Source: Gemmatimonadota bacterium
GTDB taxonomy: Bacteria; Latescibacterota; UBA2968; UBA8231
Assembly: GCA_018660835.1 (NCBI GenBank)
Contig: JABJJN010000105.1
Location: 1 to 44,906, forward strand
Length of the DNA: 44,906 bases
Reading direction: 5' to 3'
Part shown: piece by piece, positions 7,998-16,767 of the stretch
How the letters are laid out: each line of letters begins with the position of its first letter
Position numbering within the stretch: position 1 is the stretch's first letter
Made by a program: the position numbers and the translations under genes
Notes under the pieces: generated by a model
What the model was told of the DNA's origin: nothing
Databases searched by the model: none
What the model saw: only the letters and a program-made list of their open reading frames with translations

Positions 7998-8975
7998 TCA
8001 TTCTGGCAACTGCTCATAGGCCTGCCAGACGATGCCAAGGTCGCGCCGGGCACGTTGAAGATTCGAATAGGGGGCCTCCAACTCACCGCGTACACATGCG
8101 AGAAACTCCTCCGTCATCGTACGATAGCCCATCAGATCTTTGAATCCCGGAAAACTCAAGCCCTTTCGCCCCGGTCCCCGCACATCGACATAGATGCCAT
8201 TGCATTCAAAGAGAATCCGTCCGTCGCTGCCATCTGCGCGGCAGTGTTGGAGAGTTCCCTTCAGTAAGGCGGGAACATCCCAGGCGTAATGCAGTTCGGC
8301 GTTGATATCACCGTAGGTGAGATTCACGAGCGCCTGGCGCTCTGGCGTACCATCCCAGGTGGGAAACTTCGCCACAACACGAGAGGGTGACACAATTGGC
8401 GGCGATTCCGTCTGCGGTGATGACGCAGCATCCATGAGGTCTGCAGCGAGAGCGACGAAGTGGATTCCCCCCTCCAATAGCGCTCCATGGGCAGACTTCC
8501 AGCCCACGGCAACCTGCTGGGAGCATTTGCCCAACCGAAGTTGCGCAACTGTACCGATGCCACCCCAACCTATCGTCTCACGCAACAAGAGCGTCGAGGG
8601 TTTGTAGTAATAGTTCTCGGCGACCATGAGGATCGCTGAACTGTTGCTGGCTGCCACCTCGATTAACTGCAACTCTTGCGGCGTGACGCAGAGTGGTTTT
8701 TCCACGAGCACGCTGCGGCCTGCTGCAAGAGCCGCAAGGACGGCTTCTGTGTGCACCTCGGGTGGTGTGGCGATCACCACGGCGTCACAGCGCTGCAGCA
8801 GCTCCTCGAAATGGTCTGCTGTCGAGCCGTTGAATTTCTCTGCGAAATTCTCAGCGGCGAGGCGACTGCGATTGTGGAAACACAGATCGACGCCCTGCTT
8901 GTGCAATTGGCTGGCATGTAGTCCGCCGATTGCGCCACAACCGCTGATACCAATGGTCACAGGTGTGATGGTCAT
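7998..8975 (-). CDS. Gfo/Idh/MocA family NAD(P)-dependent oxidoreductase
   Basis: A 325-residue dehydrogenase-like protein. The N-terminus carries the Rossmann loop GISGCGAIGGLHASQL, and VLVEKPLCVT contains the EKP motif whose lysine helps catalysis in the family. The C-terminal half is the usual alpha/beta substrate domain. Members oxidise or reduce sugars, inositols and related polyols. Its ATG overlaps the stop of the GMC oxidoreductase gene (ATGA), so the two oxidoreductases are made together and may act in sequence on one compound (inference). The substrate cannot be assigned. Confidence 0.88.
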   Translation of the reverse strand: MTITPVTIGISGCGAIGGLHASQLHKQGVDLCFHNRSRLAAENFAEKFNGSTADHFEELLQRCDAVVIATPPEVHTEAVLAALAAGRSVLVEKPLCVTPQELQLIEVAASNSSAILMVAENYYYKPSTLLLRETIGWGGIGTVAQLRLGKCSQQVAVGWKSAHGALLEGGIHFVALAADLMDAASSPQTESPPIVSPSRVVAKFPTWDGTPERQALVNLTYGDINAELHYAWDVPALLKGTLQHCRADGSDGRILFECNGIYVDVRGPGRKGLSFPGFKDLMGYRTMTEEFLACVRGELEAPYSNLQRARRDLGIVWQAYEQLPE

Positions 8976-10531
8976 TGCCCCGCCATAATGTCAGGAGCGA
9001 CGCGAAGTGCATTGGCGGCAATCGTGAGACTTGGATTCACTCCTGCGGACGTGACAAAGCAGGATCCGTCCACAACCCACAGTCCCGCCGTTCCCCAGAC
9101 GCGGCAATTCGCATCGAGGGCACTCGACGAGGGTGATTCTCCCATCAATGCCGTGCCGAGGCCATGGGAGAAGCTGTCGATTTCGTGACGGCGCGTTATC
9201 CAGGCCCCCGCCTGGCGCAGAATACGGCGTGCTTTCCCGACCAGATAGTCGCGACGCCGCAGGTCGGCATCGGTGTACTCGTGATCAATCCGCGCGATCT
9301 GATGCCCATACGCATCTCGCTCTGCTGTGAGGGTGACTCGATTCTCGCTGCCAGGATCATCTTCGGCGACCACGAGAAGATTCTGCATGTATCTGGTGAA
9401 GCGCGCCGCAGCCGTCTTGAGTCCGAAGGGGGCGAAGTGTGAAATCACGTCGGCAGATGGTGTGTAGATATCCTGGATCGTACCAACCGACGTCCCCAGT
9501 TCCTCGCGTACATCCTCATAGAAATCGGTCAGACACAGTTGCTTGTGAAAAAGCTGCTCCGGATTGGTCGCGAAGGGAAAAACACCGGTCAGCACGGCAT
9601 TACAGTGGCGCATCAAACGACGGCCGATCCAATCGCCACCAGATGAGATCTCATGGACGCCCGAGCGCAGCAGAATGGCCGGCGAACCGAGAGCCCCTGC
9701 AGCAACGACGACTCGATCTGCTTCGACACGGAAGGATTCCCCCGATGCTGCGTCGATACCCTCGACGACACGAGCTCGTTGGCCGGTGAATTCGATGTTC
9801 CCCACAACCGCACCTGGCCGAATCTCCAAACCCGACGTCACCGCAAGCCGCAGAACCGTCGCCGTCAGATCGTTCTTGGCCTCGATGCGACAGGGAAAGC
9901 CGTCACACGTGTTGCACAACACACAGCGAGAGCGGCTTTCGTCAGTAAAGTTGATCGCCATCGGTAGACGAAAGGGTCGCCACCCCAAATCGGTTGCCGC
10001 TTCATGAATCCGCTTCGCCGGTGCCGTCAGTTCCGGTGGCGCCGCACCATAGGCAGTGCTTCGTGGTGGCTCATAGGGATCCTCGCCCTGTAGACCATGG
10101 ACACCTAACAGGTCTTCTGCCCGCGTGTAGTGAGCCTCGAGATCGTCATAGCTGATCGGCCACGTCTCGACATCCCGCGGACGCAGGCGCAGGGACGCAC
10201 CTCCATAGAGAACGGAATTCCCCCCCAGCATCTGCATTGGATAGATAGGCGCAGGTTGTCTGGCGCCATACTGGCGTATCTGTAGCGGCGAAGGGCCGGC
10301 ATAGCGGCCTTCGAGCAGAATTTTCCGCGGATCCCAGTCGTCCTCATCGCGTGCGACGGGCAAGCCACGCTCCAACATCAGCACACGCAATCCGGCTTCT
10401 ACGAGAGCCAGTGCACTGAATGCTCCGCCAAAACCAGAGCCGATGATGACGGCGTCGTAAGCGATGGGGAGCTCAGACAGTCGCTGCGTCGGCCCCGGCA
10501 AGGACCAGCAACGCCTGTATATAGAGCCCAA
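8972..10531 (-). CDS. GMC family FAD-dependent oxidoreductase
   Basis: A protein of up to 519 residues. AVIIGSGFGGAFSALALVEAG is the FAD-binding dinucleotide loop with ERG at its end; near the C-terminus HGLGTALMG and NPSLTIAANALR hold the expected catalytic His and Asn. A cysteine-rich segment, CVLCNTCDGFPC, is like that of the long-chain alcohol oxidase/gluconate dehydrogenase-like GMC branch. Such enzymes oxidise alcohols or sugars to carbonyl compounds. The ATG at 10531 would overlap the upstream gene by 59 bases, and the recognisable fold starts only about 20 residues later, so the true start is uncertain; an alternative CTG near 10480 is possible. It lies between a duplicated membrane protein and a Gfo/Idh dehydrogenase. 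Confidence 0.87.
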   Translation of the reverse strand: MGSIYRRCWSLPGPTQRLSELPIAYDAVIIGSGFGGAFSALALVEAGLRVLMLERGLPVARDEDDWDPRKILLEGRYAGPSPLQIRQYGARQPAPIYPMQMLGGNSVLYGGASLRLRPRDVETWPISYDDLEAHYTRAEDLLGVHGLQGEDPYEPPRSTAYGAAPPELTAPAKRIHEAATDLGWRPFRLPMAINFTDESRSRCVLCNTCDGFPCRIEAKNDLTATVLRLAVTSGLEIRPGAVVGNIEFTGQRARVVEGIDAASGESFRVEADRVVVAAGALGSPAILLRSGVHEISSGGDWIGRRLMRHCNAVLTGVFPFATNPEQLFHKQLCLTDFYEDVREELGTSVGTIQDIYTPSADVISHFAPFGLKTAAARFTRYMQNLLVVAEDDPGSENRVTLTAERDAYGHQIARIDHEYTDADLRRRDYLVGKARRILRQAGAWITRRHEIDSFSHGLGTALMGESPSSSALDANCRVWGTAGLWVVDGSCFVTSAGVNPSLTIAANALRVAPDIMAGQ

Positions 10532-11303
10532 TCAGGCCGGCGATGATCACCAGTGCTGCGTAGTGATAACGCTCTCGTTCGTCGAGATGTTTCTGAATTC
10601 GATCGATATCCGGACGGAACTTCCCGGACATGTTCCGCTGGATATATGTCTTGTAGTATTCGACGACGAATCGCTCCAGGCCGCCATTCATGTACACGAG
10701 GAAACCTAGAGAGATCGGTGCCGCAGGATCGTTGCTGTAGTAGAAGACGGGACTAAGCAGAGCCAGGACAAAACCGGAGCGTTGGAACTTCAGCGGCTTG
10801 AATCCTTCAAAGGGGGCATCCTTGTAGGCACCTCCCAGAGAGACAAGCAATCCCGTTGCGTACGCCGTGAGGGCGATCGGCACAAAGCGTTCTATCGTGA
10901 CGTCAATCCACAACACGGCAAATACGACGCCGACGATCGCGACACCCGTCACATATCGTAAGAGATCGCTGCCCACGTGGTGCCCAAAGAACGTGATACG
11001 CGATGGAACGAAATACTTGTCCTGGTCCTCGGTGCGAAAGAATCCCTTGTAGATCTCAGCGAGGAAGCGTTCGAGGCCCATCGTCAGGAAAAACAGTTGA
11101 AAGAGACTCAGACCCTGCAGGCGCGCATCAAAGGGCGGGACAAAGTACAGAACCAGGAAGATGATGACGTTGAAATAGATACTTCTAGGGAATGTCTTCG
11201 GCTTCAATCCCTCATAAGGAGAGTCCTTGAAGGTTCCCCATAGAGAGGTGTACAGACCAGAAACGGCAGAGACTGCCAGCTGCATGGGAAAACTCATCGC
11301 CAC
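10473..11303 (-). CDS. Internally duplicated membrane protein of unknown function
   Basis: A 276-residue protein I do not recognise. It contains two copies of one module about 133 residues apart. Copy one has GTFKDSPYEGLKP at 23-35 and GLERFLAEIYKGFF at 76-89; copy two has GAYKDAPFEGFKP at 158-170 and GLERFVVEYYKTYI at 208-221. Hydrophobic stretches follow each KD-x-P-x-EG-x-KP motif (about 42-56 and 176-189), with others near 113-134 and 249-269, so it is an inner-membrane protein with several helices. Charged loops conserved between copies (KD, EG, ERF) suggest a functional site formed by both halves. It overlaps the GMC oxidoreductase gene, so it may anchor it or handle its electrons or substrate, but no cofactor motif is visible. 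Confidence 0.75.
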   Translation of the reverse strand: MAMSFPMQLAVSAVSGLYTSLWGTFKDSPYEGLKPKTFPRSIYFNVIIFLVLYFVPPFDARLQGLSLFQLFFLTMGLERFLAEIYKGFFRTEDQDKYFVPSRITFFGHHVGSDLLRYVTGVAIVGVVFAVLWIDVTIERFVPIALTAYATGLLVSLGGAYKDAPFEGFKPLKFQRSGFVLALLSPVFYYSNDPAAPISLGFLVYMNGGLERFVVEYYKTYIQRNMSGKFRPDIDRIQKHLDERERYHYAALVIIAGLIGLYIQALLVLAGADAATV

Positions 11304-11449
11304 TGTAGATCCGGAAAGAGGAACGGAAGCTGCAAAAGATATCGGACCATGGAGGCATTCGCCACGAATTGGCTTCGATTTACTCCGCCACTCCTGTGCG
11401 ATAGCTTACCAGCCGCAACTCATCTACCTCATTGCTGTGAGAATCTGAC

Positions 11450-12313
11450 ATGCGTCTAGGCGTAGTCGGCATGTTGCCGGCTGACTTCCGTGACATCACC
11501 AACGAACATCTGGCGGCCATCGCCGATCTGAAATTGACAGCAGGTGCCTTTCACGCTCCCGGGGCGATGCTCGGTGGCGTCACCGCCGTAGAGGCCCACT
11601 CGGTGCGCGATCTATTTGCCGCAGCAAACATGGATCTTGCGCAGTTTGGCATCGGTTTTGGCGAATGTCTCTTCGATCCATCCCAACAGATCCGTGACGG
11701 ACTTCGTAGCACGATCCAGGATGGACTCCGGGTCGCCGCCGATCTCGGCGCCGGCTGCTGTCTCATCCGTACCGGGAGTCTGAGCGAGCGGGGCTCCTAC
11801 AGCCCGGACCCACGCAATCACTCGCCCGAATCACGCGACCTGCTGCTGAGTAGCCTACGCCATGTGGCCGAAGATGCAGAGGCGGCCGGAGTGACCGTTG
11901 TCGTGGAGACGCATCTGTTGACGATCATGAATTCTCCCGAGACGAATGCTGCAATCCTCGGGGAGATCGGCTCGCCGCGATTGCAGGTTGTGATGGATTG
12001 CGTCAATCACTTCCAAGGCCTGCATCAGGTGTATGACTCCCCTGCGCGTATCGATCAGATCTTCGCATCCATGGGTTCCATCTCCTGTGTTGGGCACTTG
12101 AAGGACGCCAAGGTCCGTGACGGTTTCGTCATCCATATCGATGAGGAAGTTCCGGGTGAAGGAGACCTCGATCTGGGTCATCTCATGCGCCGCTGGCATG
12201 AAATTCACCCCAACGGCTACATGTTACTTGAACATTTGCCCAATGAGAGATACCCATTGGCCGCGGCGAATGCTCTACGAATTGCCGCCGAAGCGGGCGT
12301 CGATATTCACTAA
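11450..12313 (+). CDS. Sugar phosphate isomerase/epimerase-like TIM-barrel protein
   Basis: A 287-residue xylose-isomerase-like barrel. The four expected metal ligands are recognisable in order: Glu in VVVETH, Asp in VVMDCVNHF, His in VGHLKDAK and Glu in LLEHLP. Members are isomerases, epimerases, dehydratases or endonuclease-IV relatives; no specific reaction can be named. It starts a plus-strand trio, followed after 26 bases by an adenosine deaminase-like hydrolase and then an aspartate dehydrogenase. The 146 bases upstream separate it from a divergent gene and should hold promoters in both directions; I see no convincing consensus there. Confidence 0.83.
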   Translation: MRLGVVGMLPADFRDITNEHLAAIADLKLTAGAFHAPGAMLGGVTAVEAHSVRDLFAAANMDLAQFGIGFGECLFDPSQQIRDGLRSTIQDGLRVAADLGAGCCLIRTGSLSERGSYSPDPRNHSPESRDLLLSSLRHVAEDAEAAGVTVVVETHLLTIMNSPETNAAILGEIGSPRLQVVMDCVNHFQGLHQVYDSPARIDQIFASMGSISCVGHLKDAKVRDGFVIHIDEEVPGEGDLDLGHLMRRWHEIHPNGYMLLEHLPNERYPLAAANALRIAAEAGVDIH

Positions 12314-12339
12314 CACCAACAGTTGATCGAGTAGGGAGC

Positions 12340-13689
12340 ATGTCCAGCGACCCATTGAAGGCAGCCAAGACGTGCGAACTTCACGTCCACATCGGTGGCT
12401 GTTATACCGTGGATGATCTGATTCATCTGGCCGGCCCCCACGCGGATCAGATCGACTGGTCGATCTACATAGAATCCTACCAGGATGCCTTTGATATCCA
12501 GCCAGAACCGGCTGCCTGGATTCGTCGCGCTGCGTCAGGAGATGAGGCAGCCATCCGCAGTATCCACGAACACTATGTCTACACAGAGGCAGACGGCGCA
12601 GATTTCGCACGCTTCATGGCGAAATTCAGTCTCGCCCTGGCGACTCTGCGTCATCACTATCAGATCGACAGCTACGATGACTGCATCGCGCGAGCCGTCG
12701 ATGGCCACCGACAGCAAGGCATCGACTACGTAGAGTTTCGCGCCATGGCACCCTGTGGCATCGAGAACCCTGAGCGCTTTATCGACTTTCACCACCAAAA
12801 TGCGCGGGTCATTGCCGCAGCCTGCCAACCGGGATTTACCGCCCGCTACGTTCCCTCTATCCCTCGTTGGCAGCCACTGGACGCGTATGTCATCGTACGC
12901 CAGTGGCTGACCGACGAGCCTGACCTGGCAAGCTCAGTCGTTGGGTTTGATTTCTGCCATTTCGAGGAGGGGCATCCTCCCCGTACGACGCGTGACTTCT
13001 TTCGCCGCTTCCACGAAGATGAAGCAGCGCTTGACGGCCCGCAGCTGGAAATCCTCTATCACGTGGGAGAGATCTACTTCGACAAGTCTCTCGAGAGTGC
13101 GATGCGATGGTGTCACGAAGCGGCCGAACTGGGTGCCAAACGTCTTGGCCACTGCACAGCGTTGGGTCTGGACCCCACCGTTGCCGTGGCACGACAGCAG
13201 AACGCACATGAGGTGGAACTCGTCACAGAACGGATCGATCAGATCGACTATGACCTGCGTCTGCGGGCCGAGCTTGAAGATGCTGGTGTTAAGGTAGATG
13301 TCCGTGCCCTCACCAGCGAGCGCGAGGATCTGCGCTCGCTGGCGCCTGAGGCATCCGTCAGAAACACATATGACGAAAGCCGACTCGAGCAGATTCGCCG
13401 CCGCCAGGACTTTGTGTTGGCGAAACTCAGCCAATGCAACGCTGTCATCGAGTCTTGCCCCAGTTCCAACATGCGCCTCGGGAGTGTCCCGGGCGCTGCC
13501 GACCACCCGGTACACCGATTCCTCGACAGCGATGTGGCTCTCGTGCTCGGCGCTGATGACCCTGGCATCTTTGCATCACCACTGGCCGCCGAGATAGACT
13601 GGGTCGCATCTACGACCTCCCTGACCACTCAACAGCTGGCCAGGCGCCTGGGAGACCCCCGGCGCTACGCGTGTGGCGCTGGCGCATGA
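12340..13689 (+). CDS. Adenosine deaminase-like amidohydrolase with a long insertion
   Basis: A 449-residue member of the adenosine/AMP deaminase branch of amidohydrolases. All catalytic elements are present: ELHVH (His15, His17), HVGE (His241, Glu244), LGHC (His271), ESCPSSN (371-377) and GADDP (Asp406, Asp407). These bind zinc and activate water. Compared with canonical adenosine deaminases (about 340-350 residues) it has an extra charged, probably helical segment of roughly 75 residues at about 283-368, between the third zinc-site His and the CP-x-SN motif, which in ordinary enzymes are about 25 residues apart. AGGGAG precedes the ATG. The substrate need not be adenosine; the neighbours (isomerase barrel, aspartate dehydrogenase) suggest another amino- or imino-compound (inference). 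Confidence 0.82.
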   Translation: MSSDPLKAAKTCELHVHIGGCYTVDDLIHLAGPHADQIDWSIYIESYQDAFDIQPEPAAWIRRAASGDEAAIRSIHEHYVYTEADGADFARFMAKFSLALATLRHHYQIDSYDDCIARAVDGHRQQGIDYVEFRAMAPCGIENPERFIDFHHQNARVIAAACQPGFTARYVPSIPRWQPLDAYVIVRQWLTDEPDLASSVVGFDFCHFEEGHPPRTTRDFFRRFHEDEAALDGPQLEILYHVGEIYFDKSLESAMRWCHEAAELGAKRLGHCTALGLDPTVAVARQQNAHEVELVTERIDQIDYDLRLRAELEDAGVKVDVRALTSEREDLRSLAPEASVRNTYDESRLEQIRRRQDFVLAKLSQCNAVIESCPSSNMRLGSVPGAADHPVHRFLDSDVALVLGADDPGIFASPLAAEIDWVASTTSLTTQQLARRLGDPRRYACGAGA

Positions 13690-13705
13690 ACGAAAGAGAC
13701 AGTCG

Positions 13706-14509
13706 ATGATGGCTCCAACCTCTCCGCGGATCGGACTGATCGGCTATGGCTATATCGGTCGCTATATCTATGAGCAGATTGTAACACGTCCTGAACTCGG
13801 CTTGCAGATCGGCTTCGTACACAATCGCAGTGCCGAGGCTGTCGCCGAACTGCCAACGGACATCGTGTTGGAAGACGTCGGCGACTTCGCCGGGTGTGGC
13901 GTCGACCTGATCGTCGAATTGGCCCACCCGGACGTCACGCGGCTGCACGGTGAGTCGTTCTTGCAGGAGACGGACTATATGCCCCTGTCACTGACAGCCT
14001 TCGCCGATGCTGAACTCGACGATCGCCTGCGCAATACGGCAGCCAAGAGTGGCACGCGCATCTTCGTTCCTCATGGTGCTGTGATCGGTCTGGACGCGTT
14101 GGAGGAAGGCCGCGAAACCTGGGAAGAGGTAACGATTCGCATGGACAAGCCCGTGCGATCTCTGGATCTGTCCAACGACCCCGATCATGACGCCGGAGAC
14201 ATCACGACTCGTACCACGCTTTTTGAAGGTCCGGCGCGCGAGATTTGTCCACGGTATCCACGCAATGTGAATTCCCACGCTGCCGTGGCCCTCGCTGGGA
14301 TTGGCTTCGACCGCACGCACTGCGTCTTGGTGGCCGATCCTGACCTCGAAGCATCCATCATCGAACTCACTGCCAAGGGCGGTGGTGTCGAGGTCCAGAT
14401 CCGTCGCGAGAATCCAATGCAAGGCGTGAGCGGTGTGATGACCCTGATGTCATCACTGGCAAGCATTGGCAGGGCAAAAGCGGTTCAACCAGGCTTGCGT
14501 GTCTGCTAG
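13706..14509 (+). CDS. L-aspartate dehydrogenase-like protein (NadX/DUF108 family)
   Basis: From the ATG at 13706 (purine-rich GAAAGAGA upstream; a second ATG follows at once) this is 267 residues. RIGLIGYGYIGRYIYEQI is the NAD(P)-binding loop, FVPHGAVIGLDAL corresponds to the family's substrate loop, and NVNSHAAVALAGIGFDRT with VADPD and the ENPMQG region match the DUF108 C-terminal domain, including the His used in catalysis. Characterised members convert aspartate to iminoaspartate for NAD synthesis or work in other aspartate/amine metabolism. It starts 17 bases after the deaminase-like gene. No nadA or nadC is nearby, so a catabolic role within this trio is as likely as NAD synthesis. Confidence 0.87.
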   Translation: MMAPTSPRIGLIGYGYIGRYIYEQIVTRPELGLQIGFVHNRSAEAVAELPTDIVLEDVGDFAGCGVDLIVELAHPDVTRLHGESFLQETDYMPLSLTAFADAELDDRLRNTAAKSGTRIFVPHGAVIGLDALEEGRETWEEVTIRMDKPVRSLDLSNDPDHDAGDITTRTTLFEGPAREICPRYPRNVNSHAAVALAGIGFDRTHCVLVADPDLEASIIELTAKGGGVEVQIRRENPMQGVSGVMTLMSSLASIGRAKAVQPGLRVC

Positions 14510-14539
14510 GCTAATGTGAGATCGATCGGAACTGAACGA

Positions 14540-15175
14540 TCAGGTGATTGTATCCAGGTTGATCTTGCCGCTGGCGATTTTCTGCAGGGTGAGCGGATAG
14601 ATTTCGTGCTCGACGGCCAGCACACGAGTGGCCAGGGTCTCCACCGTATCATCACGATGAACCGGCACCGTCTGCTGGTCGACGACGGGGCCATGGTCGT
14701 ATTCTTCGTCCACGAGATGAACTGTCACGCCACTGACCGAGTCGCCTGCGGCGAGCACCGCGGCGTGCACACGCGAGCCGTAGAAACCTTGCCCGCCATG
14801 GCGAGGTAGCAACGCGGGATGCACATTGAGAATCCGCCGCTGGAAGGCGGCGAGCGTACGCGAACCAAGTTTTTTCATGTATCCGGCGAGACAGATAATA
14901 TCGACATCGAGATTTTGCAGGGCGCTGCAAATGGCGGCATCGAGGGTGTCCGGATCGGGATGGGTTCGGCCACTCAGATGACGCGTCTCGATGTTGGCGG
15001 CACGCGCCCGTTCCAGGGCACCGGCACTGGAATTGTTGCTGATGACGATTCGAGGATCACCATCCAAGCGACCCGTCTCGCAGGCATCGAGGATCGCTTG
15101 TAGATTGGTGCCCCCACCCGAAGCGAGGAATCCGAGGCGCAATGTAGCGTCGCGCGAGACGACCTCCTTATCCAT
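14540..15175 (-). CDS. purN: Phosphoribosylglycinamide formyltransferase
   Basis: GAR transformylase, the third step of purine synthesis, using 10-formyltetrahydrofolate. SGGGTNLQAIL is the phosphate-binding N-terminus, HPALLPRHGGQG carries the catalytic His, and VDEEYDHGPVVDQ the catalytic Asp. From the ATG at 15175 it has 211 residues, close to the family norm; a frame 11 residues longer (to 15208) is possible but would overlap the divergent gene. The two divergent starts are only 26 bases apart. It is convergent with the aspartate dehydrogenase gene, with a 30-base gap. No other pur gene is adjacent; purA is at 28120-29403. Confidence 0.94.
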   Translation of the reverse strand: MDKEVVSRDATLRLGFLASGGGTNLQAILDACETGRLDGDPRIVISNNSSAGALERARAANIETRHLSGRTHPDPDTLDAAICSALQNLDVDIICLAGYMKKLGSRTLAAFQRRILNVHPALLPRHGGQGFYGSRVHAAVLAAGDSVSGVTVHLVDEEYDHGPVVDQQTVPVHRDDTVETLATRVLAVEHEIYPLTLQKIASGKINLDTIT

Positions 15176-15201
15176 GGATACCCCAGGCTGAGAAACAGAA
15201 G

Positions 15202-16011
15202 ATGACAAACAACAAGGATTTGCACGTAGCGAACCAGGACATTGAGACCTTTCGCGAACAGGGCTTCATCCAGTTCAAGAACTTTTTCTCGAGTGCCGAA
15301 ATGGACGAACTTCGTACGGCAATCGATGCGGCAATCGCCAGCAATCGTGAACGCATCGTTGGCGCCCAGGGCGGCGGACGTCTCTCCGACGACTATGAGA
15401 AAGTCTTCAACCAGATGGTCAATCTCTGGGTCGACTCCCCTGGCGCCAAGGCATACTCCTTTTCCAAACGACTCGCGGAGACGGGTCGGCAGTTGGCTGG
15501 CAGCCGCCACGTGAGAATTTACCACGACCACGCGATGATCAAACCCGCAGGGCAAGACAGTCGTGCCACAAATTGGCACCAGGATGCCCCTTATTGGCCC
15601 ATGGATCCCATCGGTGCTTTCTCAGCCTGGATTGCAGTAGATGACGTCACCATTGCCAATGGTTGCCTTCACTTCGTTCCAGGATCACACAAGTTCGGCC
15701 TCCTTGAACCGATCCAATTGACCGACGCCGACGATAGTATCGTCGATAAGATGCGCAAAAGCGGACACCCAGTCGCAGCGCCCGTTCCCATGGAGATGGA
15801 GGCAGGCGGAGTCACTTTTCATCATGGCTGCAACTTCCATTACGCGGGACCAAATCAGACCGACTTGCCGCGGCGTGCTCATGCGGTCATCTATATTCCC
15901 GCGGACACGGCCTTCACGGGCGGCAAGGACGCAGCCGGTGCCAGCGACGAAATGACCATCGGTGGTCCCTGGGCACATCAGCTTCACCCCATCCTGGCGG
16001 GCGAAGAATAG
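15202..16011 (+). CDS. Phytanoyl-CoA dioxygenase (PhyH) family protein
   Basis: A 269-residue Fe(II)/2-oxoglutarate-dependent oxygenase. WHQDAPYW provides the HxD iron ligands (His126, Asp128), and the FHHGCNFHYAGPN segment gives the distal His (probably His213) followed by the Asn and Arg (225) that bind 2-oxoglutarate. GCLHFVPGSHK is a typical strand-turn of the family. The substrate is unknown; these enzymes hydroxylate many small molecules and are multiplied in several uncultured marine phyla. It is a single-gene unit: divergent from purN and convergent, with no gap, to the isomerase-like gene that follows. Confidence 0.9.
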   Translation: MTNNKDLHVANQDIETFREQGFIQFKNFFSSAEMDELRTAIDAAIASNRERIVGAQGGGRLSDDYEKVFNQMVNLWVDSPGAKAYSFSKRLAETGRQLAGSRHVRIYHDHAMIKPAGQDSRATNWHQDAPYWPMDPIGAFSAWIAVDDVTIANGCLHFVPGSHKFGLLEPIQLTDADDSIVDKMRKSGHPVAAPVPMEMEAGGVTFHHGCNFHYAGPNQTDLPRRAHAVIYIPADTAFTGGKDAAGASDEMTIGGPWAHQLHPILAGEE

Positions 16012-16767
16012 CTATTCGCCGCGGATCTTCTGCAGATTCCGCAGGCAAGTCTCAACACATTCCAGCGGCGCTGCGGCATATCGCTCGTGTTCGACGACAT
16101 ACCATTCGGTGGCCCCCACGGTCTCGCAGGCTTCGAAGACTTTCTCCCAAGGCACGATGCCCTCACCGACAACTGTCGTCTCATCAGCTGGATCGTATTC
16201 CTTGACGTGTACCAGTTGCGCGCGACCGGCGTACTTGTGCAGGGACGCAACCGGGTCTCCACCACCCCGCATGCAATGACCGACATCGAGCTGTGTAATA
16301 ACACTCTGAGTGGTCCCGCCACAGAAGATGTCCCAGGGGATCTCGCCGTCGAGATCCTCAAACTCGATTCGATGATTGTGATAGCCAACCTGTGCGTCTA
16401 AGGCGGCTGCCTTCGCAGCGATGTCGTTGAAGGTGGCTGCCGTCTGGCGCCAGGCATCCGGCGTCGCTCGATACTCTTCGGCCAGCCCGGGAACGATCAG
16501 ATACTTGTGCCCCAGCGTGCGATTGAATTTAACCGTTTCCTCGAGTTGATCACCCAGCAGTGTGTCGATGCCAGTATGGGTACCAACAGAGGCCAGCTTC
16601 AATTCGTCACACATTTGCCTTAGCTCGTCGGCACTGCGGTCGTGGTATCCCGCGAATTCAACACCTTCGTAGCCCATGTCGGCGACTGCCTTAAGGGTGC
16701 CGGGCAAGTCATTCGCACAGTCTTCTCGTACGGAATACAGCTGCAAAGCGATGGGTATTCGTGCCAT
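16012..16767 (-). CDS. Sugar phosphate isomerase/epimerase-like TIM-barrel protein
   Basis: From the ATG at 16767, which has GGAG eleven bases upstream, this is 251 residues; it begins RIPIALQLYSVRED, a very common start of the family. GYEGVEFAGY, GYHNHRIEFED, QLDVGHC, VHVKEYD and VVEHERY supply the expected metal and substrate residues. It is more typical of the family than the barrel at 11450. Such genes often accompany Gfo/Idh dehydrogenases in sugar and inositol catabolism. It ends exactly where the convergent PhyH gene ends. Confidence 0.88.
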   Translation of the reverse strand: MARIPIALQLYSVREDCANDLPGTLKAVADMGYEGVEFAGYHDRSADELRQMCDELKLASVGTHTGIDTLLGDQLEETVKFNRTLGHKYLIVPGLAEEYRATPDAWRQTAATFNDIAAKAAALDAQVGYHNHRIEFEDLDGEIPWDIFCGGTTQSVITQLDVGHCMRGGGDPVASLHKYAGRAQLVHVKEYDPADETTVVGEGIVPWEKVFEACETVGATEWYVVEHERYAAAPLECVETCLRNLQKIRGE

